Shown in pieces: positions 17,456 through 27,639 of a DNA stretch of 64,000 nt. Source of the stretch: an uncultured Pelagibacteraceae bacterium (GTDB taxonomy: Bacteria > Pseudomonadota > Alphaproteobacteria > Pelagibacterales > Pelagibacteraceae); NCBI GenBank assembly GCA_902629935.1, contig CACOSU010000004.1, forward strand, positions 1-64,000. Reading direction: 5' to 3'. The stretch's first letter is position 1. Every line of letters begins with the position of its first letter. The translations under genes and the position numbers were made by a program. The notes below the pieces were generated by a model. It did not search any database, was not told the DNA's origin, and saw only the letters and a list, made by a program, of their open reading frames with translations.

Positions 17456-19113
17456 TAAATTCTTACTAAATTTATATTGGTATAAGGTTTTTTTCCTGTC
17501 CTCTCTTTAGAAAATTTTCTACATGCAATTTTTAAAGCATCAATTAAATTATGTTCTTGTTGTTTGCTTCCAACTTTAAATGTTCTAGAAATAATTTCGA
17601 TCTCTTCAATCAAGCCATATATGAAATCGTCTTTATCCTCAACTGGTAAACCTCTAAATGAAAGCACTGGATCATTATGAATATTCCCTTTTGGCGTAAT
17701 CATAATAGTTACTTCTAAATATCCGTTTGCACTTAAATTTTTTCTGTCTTTTATTGACTGAGAGTCTGGATCAATACTTATATTTCCATCTAAATATAGT
17801 CTGCCACTTGGTGCCTTATCATAAATTTCAGGTTTATCTCCTGGAAAAAGTTTAACTATATCACCATTTTCAACTTGAACTGGGTGGGGAACTTGCATTT
17901 CTTTAGCAAAGCTTATGTGTTCAATCATGTGTCTATGTTCGCCATGAACTGGTATTACACATTTTGGTTTTACCCATTGATACATCTCTTTTAAGTCTTC
18001 TCTATTTGGATGACCAGATACGTGTACAAATTCATTTTCTTCAGAAATTACCTCTATACCTTCTTTAACTAGTTGATTGTGAAGTTTATAAAGTTTCTTC
18101 TCATTTCCAGGAATAATTTTAGATGAAAATATTACAGCATCTCCTTGTTCAATAAAAACATCAGGATGTACATAACTAGAAATTCTCATCATTGCACCCA
18201 TTGGTTCGCCTTGACTCCCTGTACACAAATATACAATCTTTTCTCTAGAAAAATTTTTTGCTTCACGAGCATCAATTGGTTCAATAGTATTTTTTAAATA
18301 CCCACATTGTCTAGCAGCTTTATAAATTCGATGCATTGACCTTCCAACTAATGAAATTTGTCTACCAGTTTGCTCTGCACAATAAAATGCTGTCTCCATT
18401 CTAGCTACATTTGATGCAAAAGAGGTTATGATTATTCTTTTCTTTAATCTAGACATTATGTTTAACATACTTTTTCTAACATCTAGTTCAGATCCAGATT
18501 TACCTGCACTCATAACATTTGTTGAATCACAGATCATTGCCAAAACACCTTCGTCGCCAATCTCTTTTAATCTTTTTTCATTTGTTTTATCACCAACCAA
18601 TGGATCTGGATCAACTTTCCAATCACCTGTATGCAAGATAGAACCTACTGGAGTTTGAATTCTTAAACCATTTGGCTCTAATATGGAGTGAGTTAAAGTT
18701 ATATATTCAATTTCAAATGGTTCTAGTGAAACTTTACCATTTAATTCCACTATTTTTAAATCATTTGTGATATCAATTTGTTTTTCTTTAAATTTTTCTC
18801 TAATTAAAAGTGCTGTAAATGGTGTTGCAAATATTTTACATTTGAGCTTTGGCCATATATGTGCAATTGCCCCTATATGGTCTTCGTGCGCATGTGTTAC
18901 AACAATCCCCAATAAATTATCTTTTCTCTCAACTATAAATCCTGGATCAGGATATATCAAATCAACTCCAGGAATAGTATCATCTGCAAATGTTACACCT
19001 ATATCAACCATAATCCATTTATGATCACTGGGCTTACCGTAGCCAAACAAATTCATGTTCATGCCTATTTCACCTGATCCACCCAAGGGACAAAATAATA
19101 ACTCGTCTTTCAT
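17455..19113 (-). CDS. rnj: Ribonuclease J
   Basis: RNase J is a metallo-beta-lactamase/beta-CASP nuclease for mRNA decay and rRNA maturation, with 5'-3' exo- and endonuclease activity. The 552-aa protein has the zinc site VVTHAHEDHIGAI, further ligands in ILHTGDWKVDPDP, the beta-CASP motifs ICDSTNVMSAGKSGSE and CTGSQGEPMGAM, IPVHGEHRHM, and a C-terminal domain after residue 450. The size is that of alphaproteobacterial RNase J. It sits between coaX and DUF1467 with 1-bp spacing. Confidence 0.95.
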   Translation of the reverse strand: MKDELLFCPLGGSGEIGMNMNLFGYGKPSDHKWIMVDIGVTFADDTIPGVDLIYPDPGFIVERKDNLLGIVVTHAHEDHIGAIAHIWPKLKCKIFATPFTALLIREKFKEKQIDITNDLKIVELNGKVSLEPFEIEYITLTHSILEPNGLRIQTPVGSILHTGDWKVDPDPLVGDKTNEKRLKEIGDEGVLAMICDSTNVMSAGKSGSELDVRKSMLNIMSRLKKRIIITSFASNVARMETAFYCAEQTGRQISLVGRSMHRIYKAARQCGYLKNTIEPIDAREAKNFSREKIVYLCTGSQGEPMGAMMRISSYVHPDVFIEQGDAVIFSSKIIPGNEKKLYKLHNQLVKEGIEVISEENEFVHVSGHPNREDLKEMYQWVKPKCVIPVHGEHRHMIEHISFAKEMQVPHPVQVENGDIVKLFPGDKPEIYDKAPSGRLYLDGNISIDPDSQSIKDRKNLSANGYLEVTIMITPKGNIHNDPVLSFRGLPVEDKDDFIYGLIEEIEIISRTFKVGSKQQEHNLIDALKIACRKFSKERTGKKPYTNINLVRI

Positions 19114-19114
19114 A

Positions 19115-19861
19115 TTATTTAATTAGTTTTGAAATCTTTATTAGACCATTAATTGTAATATCTTGGTTATGACTTGCTTTCGTTTTAATTGAATTTTTAA
19201 ATAAATATGAAAATCCACCCGTAATAATTAGTTTGAAAGATTTTCGAGTTTCTTTCTTAATTAAATTAATAATATTGTCAATTAAACCTATATAACCCCA
19301 AAAAAAACCCGATCTAACGGCACTTATTGTATTTTTGCCAATCACCTTGTTTACCTTTTTTAGATCTATTTTTGGAATTAAAGATGCTTTATGAGATAAT
19401 GTATTTAGAGATAATCTCAAACCAGGGGCAATAATCCCTCCATAATAAGTATTTTTAACAAGAACATCAAAAGTCGTTGCCGTTCCAAAATCTAAAATAA
19501 TAAAATTATTTTTATTATTCATAACACTGATGGCATTGCTAATTCTATCTGAACCTACTTGTTTATAATCAACTTTAATTTTTATAAGCGATTTTAAGTT
19601 TAAGTTTTTTACTTCTAAACATTTTAGTTTAATTTTTTTTGATAAAAATTTTTTAATTATTTTGAATGTGCTAGGTACAACACTGCAAAATAAAATTTTT
19701 TCTATTTTATTTAATTGAATTTTGTTTTTTTTGAATAAAGTATTAAGTTGTTTAACATTTACAGATTTAGATAAAAAGGTAATTTTTTTTAAAATTTTAT
19801 TTTTTTTAGAAACAATACAAACTTTAGTTTCCGTATTACCTATATCACCTAAAATATACAT
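19115..19861 (-). CDS. coaX: Type III pantothenate kinase
   Basis: CoaX phosphorylates pantothenate, the first step of coenzyme A synthesis, with an ASKHA-fold ATPase that is not inhibited by CoA. The 248-aa protein has the phosphate-1 motif GDIGNTETKVCI, KQVGSDRISNAISV, the phosphate-2 motif ILDFGTATTFDVL, GGIIAPGLRLSLNTL and, near the end, LIITGGFSYLF. Asp, Gly and Thr residues for ATP binding are all present. It lies 3 bp after birA, and the birA-coaX pairing is common; both act on vitamin-derived cofactors. Confidence 0.93.
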   Translation of the reverse strand: MYILGDIGNTETKVCIVSKKNKILKKITFLSKSVNVKQLNTLFKKNKIQLNKIEKILFCSVVPSTFKIIKKFLSKKIKLKCLEVKNLNLKSLIKIKVDYKQVGSDRISNAISVMNNKNNFIILDFGTATTFDVLVKNTYYGGIIAPGLRLSLNTLSHKASLIPKIDLKKVNKVIGKNTISAVRSGFFWGYIGLIDNIINLIKKETRKSFKLIITGGFSYLFKNSIKTKASHNQDITINGLIKISKLIK

Positions 19862-19864
19862 TTT

Positions 19865-20398
19865 TTAATTTTTATATAATTTAGATAAACTTTTTTCAAA
19901 AATTTGTTTGAGTTTATTTTCAACATTTGTTTTACTAATACTTTTTTTAGTTACTTCTTGCAAGTTTGTAGATGGATAATTTTTGATATGTGGATTTTTT
20001 GTTATATTTATACCTATACCAGTGATTAAAAATTTTTTTTTATTTAAAAATATAACTTCTTGTAAAATTCCACTTATTTTTTTTCTATCAATTAAAAGAT
20101 CGTTTGGTTTTTTAAGTATTATTTTTTTTCTAGTAAATTTAGATAGTAATTTTTTAACTAAAAGACAATTGATTTTAGTTATAGTATTTATTGATAAATT
20201 TTTATTATTTAATTCATTAAAAAAAGATACAAATAAATTTCCTTTTGATGAAATCCATTTTCGTCCATAACGTCCTCTACCATTTGTTTGTATTTCAGCA
20301 ATTACCATACCTAAATTATAATTTCTTTCTTTAATAATTCTTATAGCCGTATTATTGGTGCTTTTAACTTTTTTGAATTTAAATTTTTTAAGTTTCAT
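19865..20398 (-). CDS. birA: Biotin--[acetyl-CoA-carboxylase] ligase (catalytic domain only)
   Basis: BirA activates biotin with ATP and attaches it to carboxylase carrier domains. The 177-aa protein contains the biotinyl-5'-AMP loop GRGRYGRKWIS and the core segment KKPNDLLIDRKKISGILQE. It lacks the N-terminal helix-turn-helix of bifunctional BirA and ends before the C-terminal SH3-like domain, so it cannot act as a repressor. The normally conserved KWPND element reads KKPND here. It overlaps the nuoN stop by 1 bp. The family call is firm; a missing C-terminal domain is known in other compact genomes. Confidence 0.9.
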   Translation of the reverse strand: MKLKKFKFKKVKSTNNTAIRIIKERNYNLGMVIAEIQTNGRGRYGRKWISSKGNLFVSFFNELNNKNLSINTITKINCLLVKKLLSKFTRKKIILKKPNDLLIDRKKISGILQEVIFLNKKKFLITGIGINITKNPHIKNYPSTNLQEVTKKSISKTNVENKLKQIFEKSLSKLYKN

Positions 20399-21816
20399 TA
20401 AATTATATTAATTCTTGATACAACTTCTATTAACGGGCTTGGAAATATGAAGTAAAAAAGAATTAATATCGTTGAAAGTGTTAGTGAAAATTTTAACCAC
20501 AAGCTATGATCAGTATCATATTTATCTTTTTCTTTATCAAAATAAATTATTTTTATAATTCTTAAGTAATAAAAGGCTGCTACTACAGTCGATAATAATC
20601 CAACGATAGCTAAAAAATACATTGATTGTTCTAATACAGCTTTAAAAACATAAAATTTTGCAAAAAAGCCAGCTAAAGGGGGTATTCCTGCTAAAGAAAA
20701 TAAAATTAATAACAAACATAAAGATAATAAAGGGTGATTTTTTGATAACCCAGAAAGATCATCTATATCCTCGTAATATTGATCTTTTCTTCTTAACATT
20801 AATAAACAAGAGAAAAGAGCTAAATTCATAACCACATATATTGAAATATAGATTATAGAACTTTGTATTCCCTCATTTGTTGCCGTAGCTAGTCCTGCCA
20901 ATGTGTAACCAATATGACTGATAGAACTGTAAGCAATTAGTCTTTTAATATTAGTTTGACCTATTGCAGCAACAGCTCCAAATATCATCGAGGCAATTGA
21001 TAAAAAAACAATTATCATTTGCCATTGGTCAATTAAATTTAAAAAAGGAACATATAAAAATCTTATAAATACAGTTAATGCAGCTATTTTTGGTACTATT
21101 GTAAAAAATAAAGTTACTGTTGTTGGAGAGCCTTCATAAACATCAGGTGCCCACATATGAAATGGAACTGCAGAAATTTTGAATGCCAAACCAACTAAAA
21201 TGAATACAATTCCGAATGTTAAAACATATTCATCAGAATTTAATTGGTTTGATATTATGTCAAAATTAGTTGAACCAGAAAAACCATAAACTAGTGAACA
21301 TCCATATAATAATAATCCCGATGAAAGAGCACTTAAAACAAAATATTTCAAGCCAGCTTCAGATGATTTTAGTTGATCCCTATTATAAGTAGCTAACACG
21401 TAAAGAGCTAATGACTGTAATTCAAGTCCCATATAAAAAACAATTAAATCATAAGAGCTAATCATGATCATCATACCAAGTATCGAGCTAAGAATTAGAA
21501 TTGGATATTCTATATTATATATTTTAAAAGTTTTTAAATAGGTTGATGAAATAACTAAAACTAAAAATCCGCCAATTAAAGTTATAATTTTCATCAATGA
21601 TGACATTTGATCAATAACAACACTTCCATTAAATAAAGTTTCTTTATTGACTGAAAAGGTTTCATTTATCGTTATTATTGTTGTAATTAAAATTACAAAT
21701 AAAGATAAGTTGACTGTAATTTTAGAACTATCTTTTTTAAATACACCCAAAATAAGTAAAAACATAATTGATATAGAAATAAAAATTTCTGGTAATATTA
21801 AATTTAAATTTTCCAT
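20398..21816 (-). CDS. nuoN: NADH-quinone oxidoreductase subunit N
   Basis: NuoN is one of three antiporter-like proton-pumping subunits in the membrane arm of complex I. The 472-aa protein has about 13-14 hydrophobic helices and the conserved stretch MELQSLALYVLATYNRD, the helix-7 lysine region FKISAVPFHMWAPDVYEGSP and IAYSSISHIGYTLAG. It closes the 14-gene nuo cluster, starting 2 bp after nuoM, and overlaps birA by 1 bp. The WAPDVYEG motif separates NuoN from its paralogues NuoL and NuoM, which have WLPDA. Confidence 0.95.
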   Translation of the reverse strand: MENLNLILPEIFISISIMFLLILGVFKKDSSKITVNLSLFVILITTIITINETFSVNKETLFNGSVVIDQMSSLMKIITLIGGFLVLVISSTYLKTFKIYNIEYPILILSSILGMMIMISSYDLIVFYMGLELQSLALYVLATYNRDQLKSSEAGLKYFVLSALSSGLLLYGCSLVYGFSGSTNFDIISNQLNSDEYVLTFGIVFILVGLAFKISAVPFHMWAPDVYEGSPTTVTLFFTIVPKIAALTVFIRFLYVPFLNLIDQWQMIIVFLSIASMIFGAVAAIGQTNIKRLIAYSSISHIGYTLAGLATATNEGIQSSIIYISIYVVMNLALFSCLLMLRRKDQYYEDIDDLSGLSKNHPLLSLCLLLILFSLAGIPPLAGFFAKFYVFKAVLEQSMYFLAIVGLLSTVVAAFYYLRIIKIIYFDKEKDKYDTDHSLWLKFSLTLSTILILFYFIFPSPLIEVVSRINII

Positions 21817-21817
21817 A

Positions 21818-23299
21818 TTATTTACTGGCTAAATTAGTTTCATGCATGCTAATTAAATCTTTTACAGAAACCTCTATAGTGTTAATTAATGGATCTGGAT
21901 AAAACCCATAAAATAAAATTGGAGCTGCTAAACAACTTAAAATAAAATATTCAGATTTATTTAAATCTACAATTTTTTTGAGATCTTCATTTATTAGTTT
22001 ACCAAAAACTACTCTCTTATAAAGCCACAACATATATGCGGCACCTAAAATTACTCCAAGACTGGCAATAACAGCCACTAAAAAATTATCTTTGAATGCA
22101 CCCATTAAAATTAAAAACTCTCCAATAAAACCACTTGTCCCTGGTAAGCCTAAGGATGCCAAGGCAAATATCATAAATAATATTGAATATTTTGGAATTA
22201 TAGAAACTAATCCCCCATAAGTACTTATTAATCTAGAATGCATTCTATCATAAACTACTCCAACAGTTAAAAACAAAGCTGCTGAAACCAATCCGTGACT
22301 TATCATTTGAATTATACTACCTTCAATTCCCTGTTGTTGTAGAGTGAAGATACCTAATGTTACAAAACCCATATGGGCAACAGATGAATATGCAATAAGT
22401 TTTTTCATATCTTCTTGCATTAAAGCTATTAGGGACGTGAATATAATTGCAATTACACTCAAAACATAGATTAAAGGGGTAAATATTTCTGATGCTACAG
22501 GGAAAAGCCCTAATGAAAATCTTATAAATCCATATCCAGCCATCTTCAATAATATTGCTGCTAGCAATACAGATCCTGCTGTAGGAGCCTCAACGTGCGC
22601 ATCCGGTAACCATGTATGAACAGGCCACATAGGCGTTTTAACTGCAAATGAACTAAAAAACGCCAGCCATAAAAGATTTTGATATTTAACATCAATACCA
22701 ATTTCATAAAGCTTAACTACATCTGTTGTGCCAGTTATCCAATAAATTGAAATTATTGCTACTAGCATTAAAACAGAACCTAAGAGTGTGTATAAAAAAA
22801 ATTTAAATGCAGAATAAACTCTTCTTGTACCTCCCCAAATTCCAATAATTAAAAACATTGGAATTAATCCTGCTTCAAAAAACAAATAAAATACAACTAA
22901 ATCTAATGCACAAAAAACACCAATCATAAAACTTTCCATAATCAGTATTGCAATTAAAAAATCTCTTAATCTATTTTTTACAGAGTTGTTTACAGAAATG
23001 ACACATAGTGGTGTAATAAAAGTTGTTAATATAACAAATAAAATTGAAATTCCATCTATACCAACTTTATAATTAATAAATCCTTCAATCCATATTCTAT
23101 CTTCTATAAATTGGAAACTAGAGGTAGACTGCTCAAAGGCAATCCACAAATAAATAGAAATTAAAAAATTTACAATTGTTGTGAATAAAGCAACGTATTT
23201 GGCAGTTAAATTATTTCCTTCTTTGTCTTTAGTAAAAAATAAAAATAAAGATCCTATTATTGGTAATAGTATTAAAGATGAAAGAATAGGAAAATTCAT
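21818..23299 (-). CDS. nuoM: NADH-quinone oxidoreductase subunit M
   Basis: NuoM is the central antiporter-like subunit of the complex I membrane arm. The 493-aa protein carries FVILTTFITPLCVISV, LMESFMIGVFCALDLVVFYL with the functional glutamate, FAVKTPMWPVHTWLPDAHVE with the key lysine, and KLIAYSSVAHMGFVTLGIF. Around 14 helices are visible. It overlaps the nuoL stop by 1 bp. The WPVHTWLPDAHVEAPT motif is specific to NuoM. Confidence 0.96.
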   Translation of the reverse strand: MNFPILSSLILLPIIGSLFLFFTKDKEGNNLTAKYVALFTTIVNFLISIYLWIAFEQSTSSFQFIEDRIWIEGFINYKVGIDGISILFVILTTFITPLCVISVNNSVKNRLRDFLIAILIMESFMIGVFCALDLVVFYLFFEAGLIPMFLIIGIWGGTRRVYSAFKFFLYTLLGSVLMLVAIISIYWITGTTDVVKLYEIGIDVKYQNLLWLAFFSSFAVKTPMWPVHTWLPDAHVEAPTAGSVLLAAILLKMAGYGFIRFSLGLFPVASEIFTPLIYVLSVIAIIFTSLIALMQEDMKKLIAYSSVAHMGFVTLGIFTLQQQGIEGSIIQMISHGLVSAALFLTVGVVYDRMHSRLISTYGGLVSIIPKYSILFMIFALASLGLPGTSGFIGEFLILMGAFKDNFLVAVIASLGVILGAAYMLWLYKRVVFGKLINEDLKKIVDLNKSEYFILSCLAAPILFYGFYPDPLINTIEVSVKDLISMHETNLASK

Positions 23300-25209
23300 T
23301 ATTTAATTATTAAAAAGGTTAAAAAGGCAGAGAAACCTACCAACATTATGAATGCATATTGATAGATAAAACCACTTTGAAATTTAGTAGCTTTTTTTGA
23401 ACATTTTTTAATAAAAGAGGAAATTCCATCAGGACCAAAACCATCTATTATAGTTCCATCACAAAATTTCCATAAAAATAAACCAATTTTTTTTGATGAT
23501 TTAATGAATAATACTTCATATAACTCATCGAAATACCATTTATTAACCAAGAAATTATATAAAGGTTTGTTTATTAACGCTATGTCATGAGGTAAATCTT
23601 TATTTTTTACAAACAAGTAATAAGCAATTGGTATAGATAATAAAACTAAACAAGGTGTTAAAAGCAAAAACCATAAAGGAGGATGTTCAGTGCTTAAAGG
23701 GTTTAAAAACTTAATAGACTCTGCCCAGAAAAGATTATCACTATTACCAATGAAAAGATCTTTAAATAAAAAACCAGCAAATACCGCTCCTATTGAAAGA
23801 ATAAATAAAGGAAGAAGCATTACTATAGGTGACTCGTGTGTTTCCTCTATATTGATGTCTTTATTATTATATTCTCCATGGAAAGTTTTAAATATCAATC
23901 TCCAGGAATAAATAGATGTTAAAAATGCTGTCATTATTCCAATCCCAGCAGCGTAATATCCAGTAGTATTACCTTTTAAATATGCAAATTCTATAATTGC
24001 ATCTTTAGAATAAAATCCTGATAAAAATGGAAAGCCTGTTAAAGCAAGAGTTCCTATAATCATTAAAGCGTAGGTATATGGCAACTTTTTCCATACGCCA
24101 CCCATATTATTTATATTTTGTTCATCTTTAAATGCATGGATTACTGAACCAGATCCTAAAAATAAAAGAGCTTTAAAAAATGCATGAGTAAATAAATGAA
24201 ACATAGCAACGTTATATGCACCTACTCCAGCTGCGAAAAACATATAGCCAAGTTGGCTACATGTAGAATAAGCAATTATTTTTTTTATATCCGTTTGAAC
24301 TAATGCAACTGTTGCTGCAAAAAAGGCTGTAGTCATTCCAACTATAGTAATAAAATTTAGTATTAATGGTGAATATTCATAAATTGGAGAACATCTTACT
24401 ACTAAGAAAACTCCAGCTGTAACCATTGTTGCTGCATGAATTAATGCTGAAACTGGAGTTGGACCTTCCATAGCATCAGGTAACCATGTATGAAGTAATA
24501 TCTGTGCAGATTTACCCATTGCTCCAATAAATAAGAGTATGCAAACTAAATCTATTGCTTTAACTTCAAAACCTAAAAATGATAAATTTTTATCTACAAC
24601 TGTTGGAATTTGTTGAAAAACCTCTGAGTAATTAACTGTTCCAAATAAATAAAATATTAAGAAAATACCTAAAGCAAAACCAAAGTCACCTACTCTATTA
24701 ACAACAAATGCTTTGATAGCTGCAGCATTTGCACTTTCTTTTTTAAACCAAAAACCAATTAAGAAATATGAACAAAGACCAACACCTTCCCAGCCAAAAA
24801 ATAATTGAATAAAATTATCTGAGGTTACAAGCATTAACATTGCAAAAGTAAATAATGACAAATAAGCCATAAATCTTGGCTTATGAGGATCATGCGACAT
24901 GTAACCAATTGAGTAGATATGCACAAGAGCAGATACAGAAGTTACAACAACTAACATAACTGCTGATAATGGATCAATTAACATCGACCAATTTACATCA
25001 AGTGACCCAGAACTTATCCAGGTAGCTATAACAATATTTTCTTCGTATTGATTAACAATTACTTGATAAAGAACATGTATTGATAAGAGTGCAGAAATTG
25101 AAACTAGAGCACTTGTTACTATTTCAGAATTTCTATCACCGATATATCTTCCAAAAAAACCTGAGATAATTGAAGCAATGAGTGGAAGGAATATAATTGA
25201 TAGTTCCAT
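23299..25209 (-). CDS. nuoL: NADH-quinone oxidoreductase subunit L
   Basis: NuoL is the distal antiporter-like subunit with the long lateral helix HL. The 636-aa protein has VHIYSIGYMSHDPHKPRFMA, FFGWEGVGLCSYFLIGFWF, KSAQILLHTWLPDAMEGPTP, IIAYSTCSQLGYMFFAAGVG and LTGFPFLSGFYSKDAIIE in order, followed by a C-terminal amphipathic region and a last helix (about 610-635) that fits HL and its anchor. Length is normal. It starts 2 bp after nuoK. Confidence 0.97.
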   Translation of the reverse strand: MELSIIFLPLIASIISGFFGRYIGDRNSEIVTSALVSISALLSIHVLYQVIVNQYEENIVIATWISSGSLDVNWSMLIDPLSAVMLVVVTSVSALVHIYSIGYMSHDPHKPRFMAYLSLFTFAMLMLVTSDNFIQLFFGWEGVGLCSYFLIGFWFKKESANAAAIKAFVVNRVGDFGFALGIFLIFYLFGTVNYSEVFQQIPTVVDKNLSFLGFEVKAIDLVCILLFIGAMGKSAQILLHTWLPDAMEGPTPVSALIHAATMVTAGVFLVVRCSPIYEYSPLILNFITIVGMTTAFFAATVALVQTDIKKIIAYSTCSQLGYMFFAAGVGAYNVAMFHLFTHAFFKALLFLGSGSVIHAFKDEQNINNMGGVWKKLPYTYALMIIGTLALTGFPFLSGFYSKDAIIEFAYLKGNTTGYYAAGIGIMTAFLTSIYSWRLIFKTFHGEYNNKDINIEETHESPIVMLLPLFILSIGAVFAGFLFKDLFIGNSDNLFWAESIKFLNPLSTEHPPLWFLLLTPCLVLLSIPIAYYLFVKNKDLPHDIALINKPLYNFLVNKWYFDELYEVLFIKSSKKIGLFLWKFCDGTIIDGFGPDGISSFIKKCSKKATKFQSGFIYQYAFIMLVGFSAFLTFLIIK

Positions 25210-25211
25210 AA

Positions 25212-25523
25212 TTATCCTTTTAAAGTATCTATTTCCTCAACCCGTATTGTTCCAGAGTTTCTGAAGTACACTACTATAATTGCTAAACCTATAGCTGCTT
25301 CTGCGGCGGCAACAGTTAGAATAAATAAAGTAAATACCTGTCCAGATAAATCACCTAAAAAAATTGAAAAGGAAACTAAATTGATATTTACGGCAAGTAA
25401 TATCAATTCAATACTCATTAATATAACGATAATATTTTTTCTATTAAGGAAAATCCCAATTACGCCTATCGAAAAAATTACAGCACCAAGAGATAAATAA
25501 TGTCCTAGCCCAATTTCAGTCAT
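25212..25523 (-). CDS. nuoK: NADH-quinone oxidoreductase subunit K
   Basis: NuoK is a three-helix membrane subunit of complex I (MrpC-like). The 103-aa protein has three hydrophobic segments with the conserved glutamates in [15 protein letters not shown] and [15 protein letters not shown], needed for proton translocation. It overlaps nuoJ by 8 bp. Confidence 0.96.
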   Translation of the reverse strand: MTEIGLGHYLSLGAVIFSIGVIGIFLNRKNIIVILMSIELILLAVNINLVSFSIFLGDLSGQVFTLFILTVAAAEAAIGLAIIVVYFRNSGTIRVEEIDTLKG

Positions 25524-26148
25524 CTATTCTAATCCCTTTGTTGGTTTCAACCTCTAATACTTCAACGCCTTCAACTCTTTCACGGGATATCTGCTTAATA
25601 TAACTCTGTCTTTTAACACCAGCTCTTTGTCTAAAAGTTAGTACAATAGCTCCTATCATAGCCACTAATAGTATCATTCCACTTATTTGAAATACGTGTA
25701 TATAATCTGTATATAAAATCTGACCCAAGGAATGAGTATTAGTAACGGTTACCTGAGTAAGGGAATTATTTATATCAAAAATTTCTGGTTTATATTTCCA
25801 GCCACCAATTACAATTATAATTTCAACAAAAATAAGAGTGCTTATAATTAAACCAACTGGTATATGTTTAGAGCTGTCTTTAGATGCAAACCATTGATTT
25901 TTTTGCTGCGCTACATTCAGCATCATTACTACAAACAAAAATAAAACTGCTACAGCTCCCACATAAACAATTAACATTATCATTCCTAAAAATTCAGCTC
26001 CTATCATTATGAATAAACAAGAGATACTTATAAAATCTAGAATTAAAAAAAATACCGAATGCACTGTATTTTTTGATGCCGTAACCATAATCGCTGAGAC
26101 AATAGCAATTAATGAAAAAGTATAAAAAAAAATTGAGTGAGCAATCAT
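25516..26148 (-). CDS. nuoJ: NADH-quinone oxidoreductase subunit J
   Basis: NuoJ is a five-helix membrane subunit next to the quinone cavity. The 210-aa protein has hydrophobic segments at about residues 4-22, 29-47, 52-75, 95-115 and 150-168, with [24 protein letters not shown] as the characteristic third helix and [11 protein letters not shown] in the last. The C-terminal tail after residue 170 is charged. It starts 3 bp after the nuoI stop and overlaps nuoK by 8 bp. Confidence 0.94.
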   Translation of the reverse strand: MIAHSIFFYTFSLIAIVSAIMVTASKNTVHSVFFLILDFISISCLFIMIGAEFLGMIMLIVYVGAVAVLFLFVVMMLNVAQQKNQWFASKDSSKHIPVGLIISTLIFVEIIIVIGGWKYKPEIFDINNSLTQVTVTNTHSLGQILYTDYIHVFQISGMILLVAMIGAIVLTFRQRAGVKRQSYIKQISRERVEGVEVLEVETNKGIRIDD

Positions 26149-26151
26149 GCT

Positions 26152-26637
26152 TTATCTATGGATATTATCTGCCTTAATGTTTGCGTCTAAAATATTTTCC
26201 CACCTATCTCCATTATCCAATAATTTTTCTTTTGTATAATAAAGTTCTTCTCTAGTTTCTGTTGAAAATTCGAAATTAGGTCCTTGAACTATAGCATCGA
26301 CTGGACAAGATTCTTCACATAGACCACAATAAATACATTTCATCATATCAATGTCATAACGTGTTGTTTTTCTGCTACCATCTTCTCGCTGAGCAGACTC
26401 TATTGTTATAGCTTGTGCGGGACAAACAGCTTCACATAATTTGCATGCTATACATCTTTCTTCACCGTTAGGATATCTTCTCAGAGCATGTTCTCCCCTA
26501 AATCTTGGACTAATTTTACCTTTCTCAAAAGGGTAATTTATTGTTTTTTTTGGTTTAAAAAATTCTTTTAAAGCCATGAATAATCCTCCAAGAAAATCAG
26601 TCATAAATATTGTTTTAAGAAATCTAGAAATTTTCAT
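26152..26637 (-). CDS. nuoI: NADH-quinone oxidoreductase subunit I
   Basis: NuoI carries clusters N6a and N6b that pass electrons towards N2 and quinone. The 161-aa protein has two ferredoxin motifs, [16 protein letters not shown] and [16 protein letters not shown], each with the CxxCxxCxxxCP spacing, and the N-terminal amphipathic helix that anchors it to the membrane. [18 protein letters not shown] is typical. It lies 2 bp after nuoH and 3 bp before nuoJ. Confidence 0.97.
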   Translation of the reverse strand: MKISRFLKTIFMTDFLGGLFMALKEFFKPKKTINYPFEKGKISPRFRGEHALRRYPNGEERCIACKLCEAVCPAQAITIESAQREDGSRKTTRYDIDMMKCIYCGLCEESCPVDAIVQGPNFEFSTETREELYYTKEKLLDNGDRWENILDANIKADNIHR

Positions 26638-26639
26638 AA

Positions 26640-27638
26640 TTAATTGACTGGTAAAAGATTAAAATAAAATAGATAGCTTGCTGTAAGTACTACCCATATT
26701 AATGAAAATGGAAGGAAAACTTTCCACCCTAATCTCATAAGCTGGTCGTATCTATATCTTGGAACAATGGCCTTAACTAATGCAAATAAAAAAAATAAAA
26801 GTAGAATTTTTAATATTAACCACATCACTCCAGGTACTAATGTAAATGGATAAATTTCTAGGGGAGATAACCAGCCACCTAAAAATAGAACTGCACCCAT
26901 CGCACACATCAATAAAATATTTGCATATTCGCCTAACCAAAACATTGCATACATCATGCCAGAATATTCCGTTTGGTATCCAGCAACTAATTCTGCCTCG
27001 GCTTCTGGTAAATCAAAAGGAGGTCTATTGGTTTCAGCCAAAGCTGAAATAAAAAATATTACAAACATTGGGAATAAAGGAATTACGAACCACATGTTTT
27101 GTTGTGCAATAACAATGTCATTTAAATTAAGTGATCCAACGCATAATAATACATTTATTATAATTACCCCTATAGAAACTTCGTATGAAACCATTTGAGC
27201 TGCAGATCTAATTGCTCCAAGAAAAGGATATTTGGAGTTCGAAGCCCAACCACCCATGATAATTCCATATACACCTAGGGAAGAAACTGCGAACAAGTAA
27301 AGAATACCAACATTTATGTCTGCTAAAACTTGGGTTGCACCAAAAGGAATAACGGCCCACGCTATTAAAGCCAAAGTCATTGTTACAATAGGAGCTAATA
27401 TAAATATTACTTTGTTAGAACTAGAGGGGATAATCATCTCTTTAAAAATATATTTTAAAGCGTCAGCTAATGATTGTAGTAAGCCAAAAGGTCCAACAAC
27501 ATTTGGCCCCTGTCGTTTTTGCACAAAAGCCCAAACTCGTCTATCGAGCCAAACAATCATTGCTACAGAAACCAAAACTGGGACTAATAAAAATAATATT
27601 TTATATACTTCTTCAAAAACTATACTCAAGTATTCCAT
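26640..27638 (-). CDS. nuoH: NADH-quinone oxidoreductase subunit H
   Basis: NuoH forms most of the quinone chamber at the junction of the two arms. The 332-aa protein has eight to nine helices and the conserved motifs [60 protein letters not shown] and [18 protein letters not shown]. These acidic loops line the quinone entry path. It lies 1 bp from the end of nuoG. Confidence 0.97.
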   Translation of the reverse strand: MEYLSIVFEEVYKILFLLVPVLVSVAMIVWLDRRVWAFVQKRQGPNVVGPFGLLQSLADALKYIFKEMIIPSSSNKVIFILAPIVTMTLALIAWAVIPFGATQVLADINVGILYLFAVSSLGVYGIIMGGWASNSKYPFLGAIRSAAQMVSYEVSIGVIIINVLLCVGSLNLNDIVIAQQNMWFVIPLFPMFVIFFISALAETNRPPFDLPEAEAELVAGYQTEYSGMMYAMFWLGEYANILLMCAMGAVLFLGGWLSPLEIYPFTLVPGVMWLILKILLLFFLFALVKAIVPRYRYDQLMRLGWKVFLPFSLIWVVLTASYLFYFNLLPVN

Positions 27639-27639
27639 G

